64,000 bases of DNA from assembly GCA_902767845.1 (NCBI GenBank), contig CACXIV010000010.1:22239-86238 (forward strand). The letters run 5' to 3'. Source of the stretch: an uncultured Ruminococcus sp. (GTDB lineage: Bacteria; Bacillota; Clostridia; Oscillospirales; Acutalibacteraceae). The notes beneath the pieces are model-generated. The model ran no database searches. It was given only the letters and a program-made list of their open reading frames with translations, and had not been told where the DNA came from. Position numbers and translations under genes: made by a program. Below, piece after piece: positions 42,887 through 51,490 of the stretch; the stretch's first letter is position 1, and the number at the start of each line of letters is the position of its first letter.

Positions 42887-44530
42887 ATGACAGACTACAA
42901 TAACGATTATAATGATTTCAGCGGGACTCCGGCCGGGAATGATCCCGAAAACGAGGAACGCGAGGATATTTTCAGCTCCTCGGAGGCGGAAAAAGCCGAA
43001 AGCGAATACGAAAGCTCGTACGAGTGGAACGGCGATCCGGACGAAAAGAGCTCGGGCGAATACCATTATTCATATATAAACGGAAACAACAGGGACGCCG
43101 ATCACAACCCGAACAATTACGATTCGGTTTACGCCGACAATTACTCCGGCTATTCCGATACCGGCAGCGGCTATGACGGCCGGAACACCGCCTACGGCTC
43201 CGGCGCCGGACAGTCAAACCCCTATTCCTCGGGCTATGCTGCCGGCGGCTATTCGGGAACGCCCGAATATTCTCCCCGTCAGGCTTCGTACACGGCTGCC
43301 CAACCCGGTAAACCGGCTAAAAAGAAAAAGGAAAAAAAGCCTGCTTCACGCGGATTCATCGCCGCGATGCTCGTGATCACAATGCTCTGCTCGGCGGCGC
43401 TCGGATTCGGCGGCGGACTGATCGCCAAGAACCTCAACACCACGACCTCGGGCAATCTCACGATCAATCAGGTCAATTCCTCGGGAGTCAGGAATGCGAG
43501 CACCTCGGGCGCCTCAGCCACCTCGGAAATAGTAAAAAAGACTGCCGACAGTGTTGTTGAGATCGCCACCGAGGGCGTTGTCACCGGCAACTTTGCCCAG
43601 CAGTACGTCACCAAGGGCGCCGGCTCGGGCGTTATAATCTCAGACGACGGCTACATCGTTACCAATCACCACGTTATCGAGAACGCCAACAATATCACGG
43701 TGACTCTCCGCGACGGCACGACCTCCTACGACGCTACCCTTATCGGCAGCGACGAGGACAACGACATAGCGCTCCTCAAGGTCAATGCGGAAGGACTTTC
43801 ACCCGCGACCTTCGGCGACAGCTCGTCGCTCGCGGTAGGCGACTATGTTGTAGCTATAGGCAATCCGCTCGGAACGCTCGGCGGAACCGTGACCGACGGT
43901 ATAATCTCGGCGCTCGCCCGTGAGGTGACGATCGAGAACAAGAACATGACCCTTCTCCAGACAAACGCTCAGATCAGCCCCGGCAACTCCGGCGGCGGAC
44001 TCTTTAACGCGAACGGAGAGCTTGTCGGAATCGTTAACGCCAAGGACAGCGCTACAGAGGTAGAGGGCATAGCCTTCGCGATCCCCGTGAACAATGTCAT
44101 CGACATCATCAAGGATCTCCAGAACTACGGCTACGTTACGGGCAAGATCGACCTCGGCATGGAATTTGTTGACATCAACTCTGCCGACACCGCCTTCTAT
44201 TACGGCGTAAACAAGCTCGGCTGCTATGTTCTCTCGGTAACAGACGGCTCCAACGCAGAAAAGGCAGGCTTTACCCGCGGCGACCTTATCACAGCCGTTA
44301 ACGGAACCGAGATCTCGGCGTCCTCCGACATCAGCAAGGCGCTCGAGAACAACAAGGTCGGAGACAAGGTGACGCTCACCGTAACGCGCTCCGGCAGGTC
44401 GTTCGATATCGACCTCGTGCTCGAGGAGTACGTTCCCTCGGCAAAGCTCAACAACAATACCGATAACGGTTCCCGTCAGCAGGCGCCCCAGGGCGGCAGC
44501 GACCTCTGGGATCAGATCTTCGGATGGTAA
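42887..44530 (+). CDS. htrA: HtrA/DegP-type membrane-anchored serine protease
   Basis: A 547-residue protease. ATG 42887 is chosen because ACGGAGG lies nine bases upstream. About 150 cytoplasmic residues are rich in Tyr, Ser, Gly, Asn and acidic residues and probably disordered; one membrane segment follows (about 154-180), then a trypsin-like domain with NHHVIE (His), DNDIALLKV (Asp) and GNSGGGL (Ser, about 368), and a C-terminal PDZ domain (about 420-515). It should degrade misfolded proteins at the outer face of the membrane. The long N-terminal tail is unusual in its tyrosine content. Confidence 0.93.
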   Translation: MTDYNNDYNDFSGTPAGNDPENEEREDIFSSSEAEKAESEYESSYEWNGDPDEKSSGEYHYSYINGNNRDADHNPNNYDSVYADNYSGYSDTGSGYDGRNTAYGSGAGQSNPYSSGYAAGGYSGTPEYSPRQASYTAAQPGKPAKKKKEKKPASRGFIAAMLVITMLCSAALGFGGGLIAKNLNTTTSGNLTINQVNSSGVRNASTSGASATSEIVKKTADSVVEIATEGVVTGNFAQQYVTKGAGSGVIISDDGYIVTNHHVIENANNITVTLRDGTTSYDATLIGSDEDNDIALLKVNAEGLSPATFGDSSSLAVGDYVVAIGNPLGTLGGTVTDGIISALAREVTIENKNMTLLQTNAQISPGNSGGGLFNANGELVGIVNAKDSATEVEGIAFAIPVNNVIDIIKDLQNYGYVTGKIDLGMEFVDINSADTAFYYGVNKLGCYVLSVTDGSNAEKAGFTRGDLITAVNGTEISASSDISKALENNKVGDKVTLTVTRSGRSFDIDLVLEEYVPSAKLNNNTDNGSRQQAPQGGSDLWDQIFGW

Positions 44531-44569
44531 GCCAAAAGCAGACCTCCGGTTGACATACTCCTTTATTTC

Positions 44570-44606
44570 AGGACTGTGATTTTCATCACAGTCCTGTCAT
44601 TTTTAC
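44570..44606 (+). terminator. Intrinsic terminator after htrA
   Basis: AGGACTGTGA (44570-44579) and TCACAGTCCT (44586-44595) form a 10-bp stem followed by GTCATTTTT. Confidence 0.85.
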
Positions 44607-44615
44607 AATATTTCA

Positions 44616-44643
44616 TTGACTTATTCCCCTACTATGATAAAAT
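44616..44643 (+). promoter_or_regulatory. Predicted promoter of the HdeD-like gene
   Basis: TTGACT at 44616-44621 and TAAAAT at 44638-44643, spaced by 16 bases, directly after the htrA terminator. Confidence 0.6.
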
Positions 44644-44667
44644 AGAATCAAAAGGGGAGGCGTAGCT

Positions 44668-45240
44668 ATGGATAAAGAAATCATTAAATCCGAGAAAAAA
44701 GCTTATTTCAGAAACTATATCTTTGACGGCATCATACTCGCACTGCTGGGCATTGTAATGCTGATCTGGCCGGGTCAGGCGCTAAAGGTGCTCTGCGTGG
44801 TCGCCGGAGGCTCGCTTGCGGTAATGGGCTTTATAAAACTGGCGTTTTTCCTGATGGCGCCCAAGGAGGAGAAAAAGGCTTCAAGCCTGATAATCTCCAT
44901 TGTTCAGCTCGCGGCGGGACTGGCGCTTATTCTGGCGTCGGATCTGTTCGTAAGCGTGTTCTTTGTCATTACCGGTCTTATTCTGGCGTACGGAGCATTT
45001 ATGATGTTCGTCAGGGCTATCCAGCTCCGCAGGATCAAAGGCGTGATGTTTATAATGTCGCTCGCCTTCGCGGTGATCTCGCTGGCGTTCGCCGTTATCA
45101 TCTTCATCAATCCCGCGGCTTTCGCGAGCGTGCTTATGCGCATCCAGGGCGCGTCGCTTGTGATCGAGGGTATCGGAATGATAATCGTTTTGCGGAATAT
45201 GGAGTTTACCCTTAAAGTAAGCGAGGAATCGGTCATCTGA
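44668..45240 (+). CDS. HdeD/DUF308-family membrane protein
   Basis: A 190-residue protein with six hydrophobic segments arranged as three hairpins, each of the form GIxMLIWPGxxL...GGxLAxxGxxxL, as in the DUF308/HdeD family (acid-resistance membrane proteins in E. coli). AGGGGAGG precedes the ATG. It is monocistronic between two terminators. The function in Firmicutes is unknown; an envelope stress role would fit the HtrA neighbour, but that is only suggestive. Confidence 0.82.
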   Translation: MDKEIIKSEKKAYFRNYIFDGIILALLGIVMLIWPGQALKVLCVVAGGSLAVMGFIKLAFFLMAPKEEKKASSLIISIVQLAAGLALILASDLFVSVFFVITGLILAYGAFMMFVRAIQLRRIKGVMFIMSLAFAVISLAFAVIIFINPAAFASVLMRIQGASLVIEGIGMIIVLRNMEFTLKVSEESVI

Positions 45241-45257
45241 TTTTCGGATACCGACAG

Positions 45258-45290
45258 AAAAAAGCCGAATGTTTGCGTTCGGTTTTTTTC
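45258..45290 (+). terminator. Intrinsic terminator after the HdeD-like gene
   Basis: AAAAAGCCGAA pairs with TTCGGTTTTTT around TGTTTGCG. Confidence 0.85.
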
Positions 45291-45439
45291 GTTTCTTTAG
45301 ATAATCTTCAGATTGAGCATATATAATATGATCATAATCCCGATCCGCGGCGGAAAGCGGTTTCCGCTAAGCCGTTCAGCGGTCGGCGACAGATCGTTCG
45401 GATATAGCAAAATTGCAACATCATCAGGAGGGATAAACT

Positions 45440-47422
45440 ATGATCAAAAAAACAGCGGCTGTCATGCTCGCGGCAATAATGGGCTTGTCGGCGGTCTCGG
45501 CAACGGGAGTTTACGCCGCGGAAGGTAACGCGGAGCTTCCGTCAAAGATAGACCTGCGCGATTATAACGGAATGAACTATGTAACGCCCGTAAAGCTTCA
45601 AAGCCCCAACGGGACATGCTGGGCGTTCGGAGCGGCGACCGCAGCCGAAACGTCTTATCTGTACGCGAACGGCCTCGGAGTTCCGGCAGGCACGGACAAC
45701 AACTACGTGAATTATTCCGAGAAGTATATAGCGTGGTATCTGTACCACGCGATCACCGAGGACGACGTCCAGAAGGGCAGGATAAGGGCTTCCCAGGTAG
45801 GCGAGGGTAGCGATATGAGCTCCTTGGAGCAGGAGGAGAGAAACGTCGCCTATCAAATCGGCGGAAACGGCGCGTCGTGCATGAATTTCTTTGCCTCGGG
45901 CTTCGGTCCGGTCGACGAAAGCGTGACCGTTAACGGAGACACCCCGTATTATTACAGCGGAAAGGACAGGATCCGCTCCGAATGGGGAGCGGGATATTCC
46001 GAAAAAGACGACTGGACCCTTCCGCTCAACGCCGAATACCGCAACGTGCCGGTCAATACGGCTCTCAAAAGCTGCAACATGCTGTCTTCTCCCGCGGCAT
46101 ATGACAAGGACGAAAAATATCACCTTGACGAGCAGGCGCTCAATACGATGAAGTCGGAGCTCAGCCAAGGCCGCGCGATCGGGGTCGGTGTTTGCTTCGG
46201 CTCCAACATGCACCCCACTAACTGGGCGATGTACAATTACGGCAGCGGTCAGGCGAATCACGAGGTAACTATCGTCGGATACGACGACAACTACTCAAAG
46301 GACAATTTCACCAGAAGCCTCAGCAGCGGCAAGCCGCTCACGAGAACTACTCCTCCGGCGGACGGCGCGTTTATCGTAAAGAACACCGAGGGCTCGCTCA
46401 CCGAGGAGGACAAGGCTACCGCCGTGACCGACGCAAACGGTATCACGCACTATCAGCGTCCCGACGCCGGTAAGTTCGGTGTCGACGACAGCGGATATTT
46501 TTACCTTTCATACTACGATCACAGCATTTCAGGCCCCGTGACCTACACCTTTGGCGATAGCGACAGCGAGAAATACTCGAGCCATAATATAGATCAGTAT
46601 GATTTTGTTTTCTCGGGACTGCTCGAAAGCGGCGAGTACGAGACCGAAACAAAAATGGCGAACGTATTTGACGCGGAGGAGGACGAGTATCTCTACAGGA
46701 TCACCTACGGCGTAAACGACCCGAACACAAAGGTCGGTTATGAGATATACAAGAACGTCGGCGCCGACCCGACGGACGGCGTATTGCTCGAAAAGGGCGA
46801 GACCCGCAACGCTTTCAGCGGATATCACACGCTCGACCTAAAGGGCGAGTATTTCCTGAAACAGGGAGAAAAGTATTCGGTCGTCCTGACAATGGAGCGC
46901 GAAACCGACGACGGAAGGAGCGTATATTCCGACGCCCTGCCGTTCGCGATAAACGTGGCAGTCAACGGCTCCGGAACAACTAACACCGGCATAGTGAACA
47001 GCGGCGAAAGCTTTTTCTGTTCCGACGGAGTCTGGAGCGACATGGCTGATATAAAGGAAAGCCTTGTTGACAGGGTGTATCAGAAGGCTATGGAGTACAC
47101 CGGAGAAAAAGCCTCGCTTATCGCCATGAACCCCGACGGCAGAGACGGCTTTTCGGTAGACAATTATCCGATAAAGGCGGAGCTGGTTCCGGCGAGCGAG
47201 CATAAGGACGAAATAATGATCGGCGACGTCAACAGAGACGGAACCGTCAATGTCCTCGACGCTGCCGAGATCCAGAAGTACACCGCTAACAAAGCGGTAT
47301 TTGACGAGGCTCAGAAGTCAGCCGCCGACGTGAACGACGACGGCACGGTGGATGTGCTCGACGCCTTGGATATCCAAAAATTCGCGGTTGAAAAAATAAC
47401 CGGGTTCGCTAAAAAAGCATAA
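45440..47422 (+). CDS. Secreted papain-like (C1) cysteine peptidase with dockerin
   Basis: A 660-residue protein with a signal peptide (about 1-27). The papain-like domain has the nucleophile in GTCWAFGA (Cys60), the histidine in NHEVTIVGYDD (about 274) and the asparagine in IVKNTEGS (about 315; usually NSWG). A beta-rich domain of about 200 residues follows, as in clostridial C1 peptidases with a lectin-like module. The C-terminus is a type I dockerin with loops GDVNRDGTVNVLDAAEIQK and ADVNDDGTVDVLDALDIQK. It is probably docked on a scaffold outside the cell and degrades protein there. CAGGAGGG lies upstream. Confidence 0.9.
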   Translation: MIKKTAAVMLAAIMGLSAVSATGVYAAEGNAELPSKIDLRDYNGMNYVTPVKLQSPNGTCWAFGAATAAETSYLYANGLGVPAGTDNNYVNYSEKYIAWYLYHAITEDDVQKGRIRASQVGEGSDMSSLEQEERNVAYQIGGNGASCMNFFASGFGPVDESVTVNGDTPYYYSGKDRIRSEWGAGYSEKDDWTLPLNAEYRNVPVNTALKSCNMLSSPAAYDKDEKYHLDEQALNTMKSELSQGRAIGVGVCFGSNMHPTNWAMYNYGSGQANHEVTIVGYDDNYSKDNFTRSLSSGKPLTRTTPPADGAFIVKNTEGSLTEEDKATAVTDANGITHYQRPDAGKFGVDDSGYFYLSYYDHSISGPVTYTFGDSDSEKYSSHNIDQYDFVFSGLLESGEYETETKMANVFDAEEDEYLYRITYGVNDPNTKVGYEIYKNVGADPTDGVLLEKGETRNAFSGYHTLDLKGEYFLKQGEKYSVVLTMERETDDGRSVYSDALPFAINVAVNGSGTTNTGIVNSGESFFCSDGVWSDMADIKESLVDRVYQKAMEYTGEKASLIAMNPDGRDGFSVDNYPIKAELVPASEHKDEIMIGDVNRDGTVNVLDAAEIQKYTANKAVFDEAQKSAADVNDDGTVDVLDALDIQKFAVEKITGFAKKA

Positions 47423-47427
47423 GAATA

Positions 47428-47457
47428 AACGCCCGGGAGTCCCGGGCGTTTTGTTTT
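47428..47457 (+). terminator. Intrinsic terminator after the peptidase gene
   Basis: AACGCCCGGG and CCCGGGCGTT form a 10-bp GC-rich stem with an AGT loop, followed by TTGTTTT. Confidence 0.9.
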
Positions 47458-47477
47458 GCGGTCTTGACGCACCGCCG

Positions 47478-48338
47478 TTATTTTGAACCCCTGTAGCCTT
47501 CGCCGTAGCTGTCGGCGTAGTAATCCACGCGGACGCTGTTGTTGAAAACCGGGGGATACAGGTTGTCCTTCGGCTCAATACCGGCAAGGCGGCAGACCGC
47601 CTCGTGGCTGCGGATCGTCAGATCCTTTTTCATCTCTTTTTTAGAAAGGCTCTTGTCGGCGAATATCGGCTCGCCGATGTTCAGAGTCAGGCAGGCTATC
47701 TGCCTGAAAACATGCTTTCTTATCCAATTCGGCTCGCGGTAAGAGAAAGCGAGCGGCAAAATAGGCTTGTCAAACTCGCACGCGAGGTACGCCGCGCCGT
47801 GCTTGAACGGTCTGATCGGCCGGTAATACTCCCACATGCTGCCCTCGGAATAAACGTGCAGCCAGCCTCCGCCGCCGAGCAGTCCGCGCAGAGCCCTGAG
47901 ATACGCCCTTGTGCCGGCGCTCTGATCGGGGATGGGGACTCCGCCGACGAGCCGTACGGTCTTGCCGTTCTCTCCGCGGATGTTCGGAGCCCATACCAGC
48001 AGGTAAGGTCTGCGCGGCTTGACCGCGTTCATTATGGCTATGTAGTCCCACATGTGGACGTGGTTGCAGACCGAGATAACGCCGCCGCTGATCACATCGC
48101 GGTGCTTTTTCAGGTTTTCTCTGCCGTTTATCCTCAGTCCGAGCCGCACGCGCGAGGCAGGGAATACTATCGCGTACAGCAGCGCCCTGACGACCCCCTG
48201 CATAAAGCGGAAGCCGCGGCTGTTGTCGATATACGGATAATCGCCGTCAAAGACGGTTTTGTCGTCTTTTTTTATAATGATGTAATGCCCGTCCGTGTTT
48301 TTCGGATACGGGTATTTTTTTGTTTTCGGATCAAACAT
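47478..48338 (-). CDS. PlsC-like lysophospholipid/1-acylglycerol-3-phosphate acyltransferase
   Basis: A 286-residue protein of the PlsC/LPLAT family. The acyltransferase box NHVHMWDY gives the HxxxxD motif near residue 92, and YSEGSMWEY near residue 160 corresponds to the EGTR-like block. About 60 extra N-terminal residues precede a short hydrophobic segment. It would acylate a glycerophospholipid or glycolipid at the membrane. It follows the acyltransferase-3 gene with a two-base gap, so the pair is one operon; a joint role in lipid or glycan modification is inferred. Confidence 0.85.
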   Translation of the reverse strand: MFDPKTKKYPYPKNTDGHYIIIKKDDKTVFDGDYPYIDNSRGFRFMQGVVRALLYAIVFPASRVRLGLRINGRENLKKHRDVISGGVISVCNHVHMWDYIAIMNAVKPRRPYLLVWAPNIRGENGKTVRLVGGVPIPDQSAGTRAYLRALRGLLGGGGWLHVYSEGSMWEYYRPIRPFKHGAAYLACEFDKPILPLAFSYREPNWIRKHVFRQIACLTLNIGEPIFADKSLSKKEMKKDLTIRSHEAVCRLAGIEPKDNLYPPVFNNSVRVDYYADSYGEGYRGSK

Positions 48339-48340
48339 AT

Positions 48341-49366
48341 CTAACCTCTTTTTGCTTTAACAAAGCAAAGCAGCCTGTGAACGCCGATCGCCGCCGCGAA
48401 TGATATCGCGATAACGAGCAGATAATTCCTCGCGTAATAGGTCGGCAGACCGATCGCCTTAAATATCGCCCTCACCATGACATGGCTCAGGTACAGCTCA
48501 AGCGATATCTCCCCAAGCCGCCTGAGCGCTTTGTTTATCGCTTTTCCGTCAAACAGGGATATTATCCCGGTGGCGATAATGATTATCAAAACGGGGTAGA
48601 ACACGCTTTGCAGCCTTAGCCCGAATATCCCCCAAAGGAAGTCTTTGTTCAGAGAGGTAACGTATGTCAGCGCTATAAAAACAAGGCTGAGCGATACGAG
48701 CAGGTAAAACTCATATGTGAGCTTTTCGCCGTTGAACACCGTCCTGCCGAACCACGCGCCGATCACAAAAATAATTATCCTCCACAGCGCGATCTCGAGG
48801 TTATCGTAGACCTGATAGTTGATAAAGCTCAGCGCGGCGCTGCCGCCGATCACGCACAAAATCAGTATAACGGTCAGCGCGTTGGAGAGCGCGCGGTTTT
48901 TCAGCGTGAGCATTTTGTAGATCAGCGGAAACAGAAGGTACATCACCATGATAAAAGATATGTACCACACGAGCACGACTCCCTCAGTCCAGAACGAAAC
49001 CGTCGTAAAATCGCTCAGGAAAACCAAAAAGCTCTTTTTGCCGACGACAAGGTCGAGTATAAACCAGCCGATACCGCCGATCAGCGCGTAAGCCGGAAGT
49101 ATCCGCGATATCCGTCTTTTCAAAAACGGTATCGCACCGCCGGGCTTTGACATGGAGTAAAACAGCCCCATTCCCGAGAGAAAGAGGAAAATGTCAACCC
49201 CCATGCTGTAGAAAACGGAAAGGTAAAATTCCGCGGCGCCGGTGAACGGGGTCGTCGTTCCGGAATTGACCACGTCCTCGAAAAAGTGGAATATTATGAT
49301 CGTTATGATCGAAAAACCGAAAAGCTCGTTTCTGAACCTCGGTATTGATAAAGCTATCCTGTTCAT
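48341..49366 (-). CDS. Acyltransferase-3 (OafA/YrhL-type) membrane protein
   Basis: A 341-residue membrane protein with about ten hydrophobic segments, of the acyltransferase-3 family that O-acetylates or otherwise acylates sugars and other surface molecules. The N-terminal segment RFRNELFGFSIITIIIFHFFEDV carries the histidine expected early in the family, and FLSGMGLFYSMSK with the helix pattern after it fits. There is no SGNH domain. It is the first gene of a two-gene minus-strand operon with the PlsC-like enzyme. Confidence 0.85.
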   Translation of the reverse strand: MNRIALSIPRFRNELFGFSIITIIIFHFFEDVVNSGTTTPFTGAAEFYLSVFYSMGVDIFLFLSGMGLFYSMSKPGGAIPFLKRRISRILPAYALIGGIGWFILDLVVGKKSFLVFLSDFTTVSFWTEGVVLVWYISFIMVMYLLFPLIYKMLTLKNRALSNALTVILILCVIGGSAALSFINYQVYDNLEIALWRIIIFVIGAWFGRTVFNGEKLTYEFYLLVSLSLVFIALTYVTSLNKDFLWGIFGLRLQSVFYPVLIIIIATGIISLFDGKAINKALRRLGEISLELYLSHVMVRAIFKAIGLPTYYARNYLLVIAISFAAAIGVHRLLCFVKAKRG

Positions 49367-49735
49367 TTTTCCGTACCGACCGCCTTAATGATAATCGTGT
49401 ATAAACGCTGAAATATTGTTGTACGACACTATTATAAATAATAATCAAAAAAATTACAATAGCTTTTGATGATCTTTTTTGCCTCAAAAAAATATCAGTT
49501 TGCGTTGACCGCGCCCGATAACAAATTCCGATATCTTAAAAATATTTTAATTCGGATATCTGTTCGTTGTGAAATGTTGTGTACTATTGCCATTGACTTG
49601 CTTGACAAATCGGACTATAATTATAAGGTAAAAAACTATGTAAAATCCCTGTTCTTGAATAAACGTCAAGCGGTTTTCTGCCACACTGTCAGGGAAACGA
49701 CCGGGATGATGGTGAAGAGAATATAGGAGGATAAT
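49367..49735 (+). promoter_or_regulatory. Intergenic region with promoter for the short dockerin gene
   Basis: This 369-base gap separates two divergent genes and holds no credible ORF. On the plus strand TTGACT (49593-49598) and TATAAT (49616-49621) lie 17 bases apart; a second TTGACA at 49602 overlaps the spacer. The transcript would have a leader of about 108 bases ending in AGGAGG. The left half is very AT-rich and probably holds the promoter of the acyltransferase operon on the other strand, which I could not place. Confidence 0.65.
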
Positions 49736-50101
49736 GTGAGAATTGTCAAATCGATCGTTTGTTTAATTTTATCATTATCGCTGCTTGCCGGCGGCGCGGC
49801 GGTCGCTTACGCGCGCGAAAACAGTATCAGGTACTTCATTACAAACAATGATTATTATTTGGGCGACGCCGACTGTGACGAAAACGTAACGGTAAGCGAC
49901 GTCACCGCGATCCAGCAGGAGCTCGCGGGATTTGACCTCCCTGTATTTAACGATAGGGCGGCTAACGTTGACGGAGGGGATCTGGATATCTCCGACGCGC
50001 TGAATATCCAGCGCTATGTCGCGCGGTTCGACGATCAGCTTGGTATCGGCAGCCTGATAAAAGTCGGCTCCGATGAATACGAAAGTGAGCTGATCCCGTA
50101 A
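49736..50101 (+). CDS. Minimal secreted dockerin protein
   Basis: A 121-residue protein starting with GTG 49736, five bases after AGGAGG. It has a signal peptide (about 1-26) and then little except a dockerin: GDADCDENVTVSDVTAIQQ, whose first loop departs from the ideal pattern, and ANVDGGDLDISDALNIQRY. About 25 residues follow. With no catalytic or binding module it may act as an adaptor or a competitor for cohesins. It has its own promoter and terminator. Confidence 0.82.
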   Translation: MRIVKSIVCLILSLSLLAGGAAVAYARENSIRYFITNNDYYLGDADCDENVTVSDVTAIQQELAGFDLPVFNDRAANVDGGDLDISDALNIQRYVARFDDQLGIGSLIKVGSDEYESELIP

Positions 50102-50113
50102 AAGAATATACAG

Positions 50114-50150
50114 CAAAGCCCGCGGCGTTTTGCCGCGGGCTGATTTTTGC
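50114..50150. terminator. Terminator after the short dockerin gene (probably bidirectional)
   Basis: AGCCCGCGGC and GCCGCGGGCT form a 10-bp stem, followed by GATTTTTGC; an A-rich flank also suits the convergent acetyltransferase gene. Confidence 0.85.
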
Positions 50151-50166
50151 TTAAAAAAATATATCC

Positions 50167-50694
50167 TCAGACGGAACGATCTGTCAATATTCTTTCCGCA
50201 ACTATCACTCGTCCGTATTTAGCGTGGTCAACTTCTTTAACGGTCTTAAATTGATTCTTTTGCCAAAAGCCGCTCGACTGAGGGTTAGATTTTCCGTATG
50301 CCAGACGGATCGAGCGAAACCCTGTTTTTGACAAATATCCGCATAATTCGGTGATAATGCCCGAGCCGATACCGCGACCGCCCGAGTTGGCGTCTGTCAT
50401 AAAGAATCCGATATACGCGGTATCCTCTGTCGGATATCCGTCGATCAGGTCGAGTATGGCGATCAGCCGTTTATCTCCGTCAAAATAGCCGACATAATAC
50501 TTATCGTCCGAAGATTTGCCGGGAGGACATAATGTCATATCCTCAACGATCAGCTCCTCGTCCAACGACAGTGAATGGCTTTTATAATACTGCGGATTGG
50601 TTTTACATAATCGGTATACAAGAGGTATATCGTCTTTCGTCAATGCCCTGATAAAATATCGCGACGAAAGAAGCTCAAAATTTATTCTTCTCAT
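50167..50694 (-). CDS. GNAT-family N-acetyltransferase
   Basis: A 175-residue acetyl-CoA-dependent acetyltransferase. The acetyl-CoA-binding loop reads GGRGIGSGII (Q/RxxGxG/A type) near residue 110, preceded by a beta strand AYIGFFM and followed by a LAYGKSNPQSSGFW segment typical of the fold. The substrate is unknown; small molecules, antibiotics or protein N-termini are all possible. It stands alone between the short dockerin gene and the toxin-antitoxin pair. Confidence 0.82.
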   Translation of the reverse strand: MRRINFELLSSRYFIRALTKDDIPLVYRLCKTNPQYYKSHSLSLDEELIVEDMTLCPPGKSSDDKYYVGYFDGDKRLIAILDLIDGYPTEDTAYIGFFMTDANSGGRGIGSGIITELCGYLSKTGFRSIRLAYGKSNPQSSGFWQKNQFKTVKEVDHAKYGRVIVAERILTDRSV

Positions 50695-50832
50695 TTTTTA
50701 TGATCCGCCTGTTTCGTAAATCGTGCAGTCCCTCGATCGGGATATCGGGCAAAAGCCCGCGATATGGCTCGAGGCAACGGAAATGACGTCAAATGCCTGC
50801 CTGTTCAAGAAAATATGTTTATTTATATACTC

Positions 50833-50871
50833 ATTGACAAGATGATAATATTATGATAATATTATGATAAA
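50833..50871 (+). promoter_or_regulatory. Toxin-antitoxin promoter with tandem 11-bp repeats
   Basis: TTGACA (50833-50838) and TAATAT (50856-50861) are 17 bases apart. The sequence ATGATAATATT occurs twice in tandem (50841-50851 and 50852-50862) with a third partial copy ATGATAA from 50863, covering the spacer and -10 box. Such repeats fit an operator for the antitoxin. Confidence 0.65.
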
Positions 50872-50892
50872 GTAACGTAGAGGTGAAATACT

Positions 50893-51150
50893 ATGCTGAA
50901 TATCAGACCTGTTTCGGATTTAAGAAACAAATATCCCGAGATCGAAAAGCTCGTCATGGGTGGAGAAGAAGTCTATCTGACCAAGAACGGTTACGGTTCC
51001 ATGGTAGTCATGAGTATCGAGCAGTATTCCAAGCTGAAAGACGCGCTGGAAATAAAGCTGGACGAGGCGGATTATCAGGCGGAGAATACGACCGAGCGGT
51101 TGACCCACGAAGAAGTCTTTTCAAAGCTGAGAGGTCGCGTCAATGGATGA
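50893..51150 (+). CDS. Phd/YefM-family antitoxin
   Basis: An 85-residue protein with the Phd/YefM N-terminal DNA-binding half (MLNIRPVSDLRNKYPEIEKLV, then GGEEVYLTKNGYGSMVVMSIEQY) and an acidic, flexible C-terminal tail that would neutralize the toxin. AGAGGTG lies upstream. It overlaps the toxin gene by eight bases. The pair would also repress its own promoter, whose -10 region carries tandem repeats. Confidence 0.92.
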   Translation: MLNIRPVSDLRNKYPEIEKLVMGGEEVYLTKNGYGSMVVMSIEQYSKLKDALEIKLDEADYQAENTTERLTHEEVFSKLRGRVNG

Positions 51151-51457
51151 CAAAAAGTATCAGCTGAGATACCTGCCTCTGTTTTATGAGGATATGGCAG
51201 AAGTCGTCGATTATATATCCAATGATCTTCAAAATCCCGAAGCCGCGTTGAAGCTGATCAACTTAACGGAACAGGCGATCCTCAAGCGATTGGATCGTCC
51301 GCTGAGCTTTCAGCCGATTCGTTCCAAAAGGGAACGCAAGTATCCGTATTATCGAATCAATGTCAATAACTACGCGGTGTTCTATGTCGTCATTGATGAC
51401 GTCATGGAAGTAAGACGATTCCTTTACAGCAGAAGAGATATACAATCAATCATTTAA
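51143..51457 (+). CDS. RelE/ParE-family toxin
   Basis: A 104-residue toxin of the RelE/ParE superfamily. The LPLFYEDMAEVVDYIS helix at the start and the C-terminal RKYPYYRINVNNYAVFYVV and VRRFLYSRRD strands are characteristic. RelE members cut mRNA on the ribosome, whereas ParE members poison gyrase; the sequence is closer to the YoeB/RelE style by eye but this is not certain. It is translated by overlap with the antitoxin and ends before a terminator. Confidence 0.9.
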   Translation: MDDKKYQLRYLPLFYEDMAEVVDYISNDLQNPEAALKLINLTEQAILKRLDRPLSFQPIRSKRERKYPYYRINVNNYAVFYVVIDDVMEVRRFLYSRRDIQSII

Positions 51458-51462
51458 GTATC

Positions 51463-51490
51463 AAAGCGGTTCGCAAGAGCCGCTTTTTGT
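51463..51490 (+). terminator. Intrinsic terminator after the toxin gene
   Basis: AAAGCGGTTC pairs with GAGCCGCTTT (one G-U pair) around a GCAA tetraloop, followed by TTG. Confidence 0.8.

Noticed and set aside
50841-50871. Short tandem repeats that might suggest a CRISPR array
   Set aside because: The units are 11 bases with no spacers; they fit a promoter/operator. No Cas genes are present in the window.
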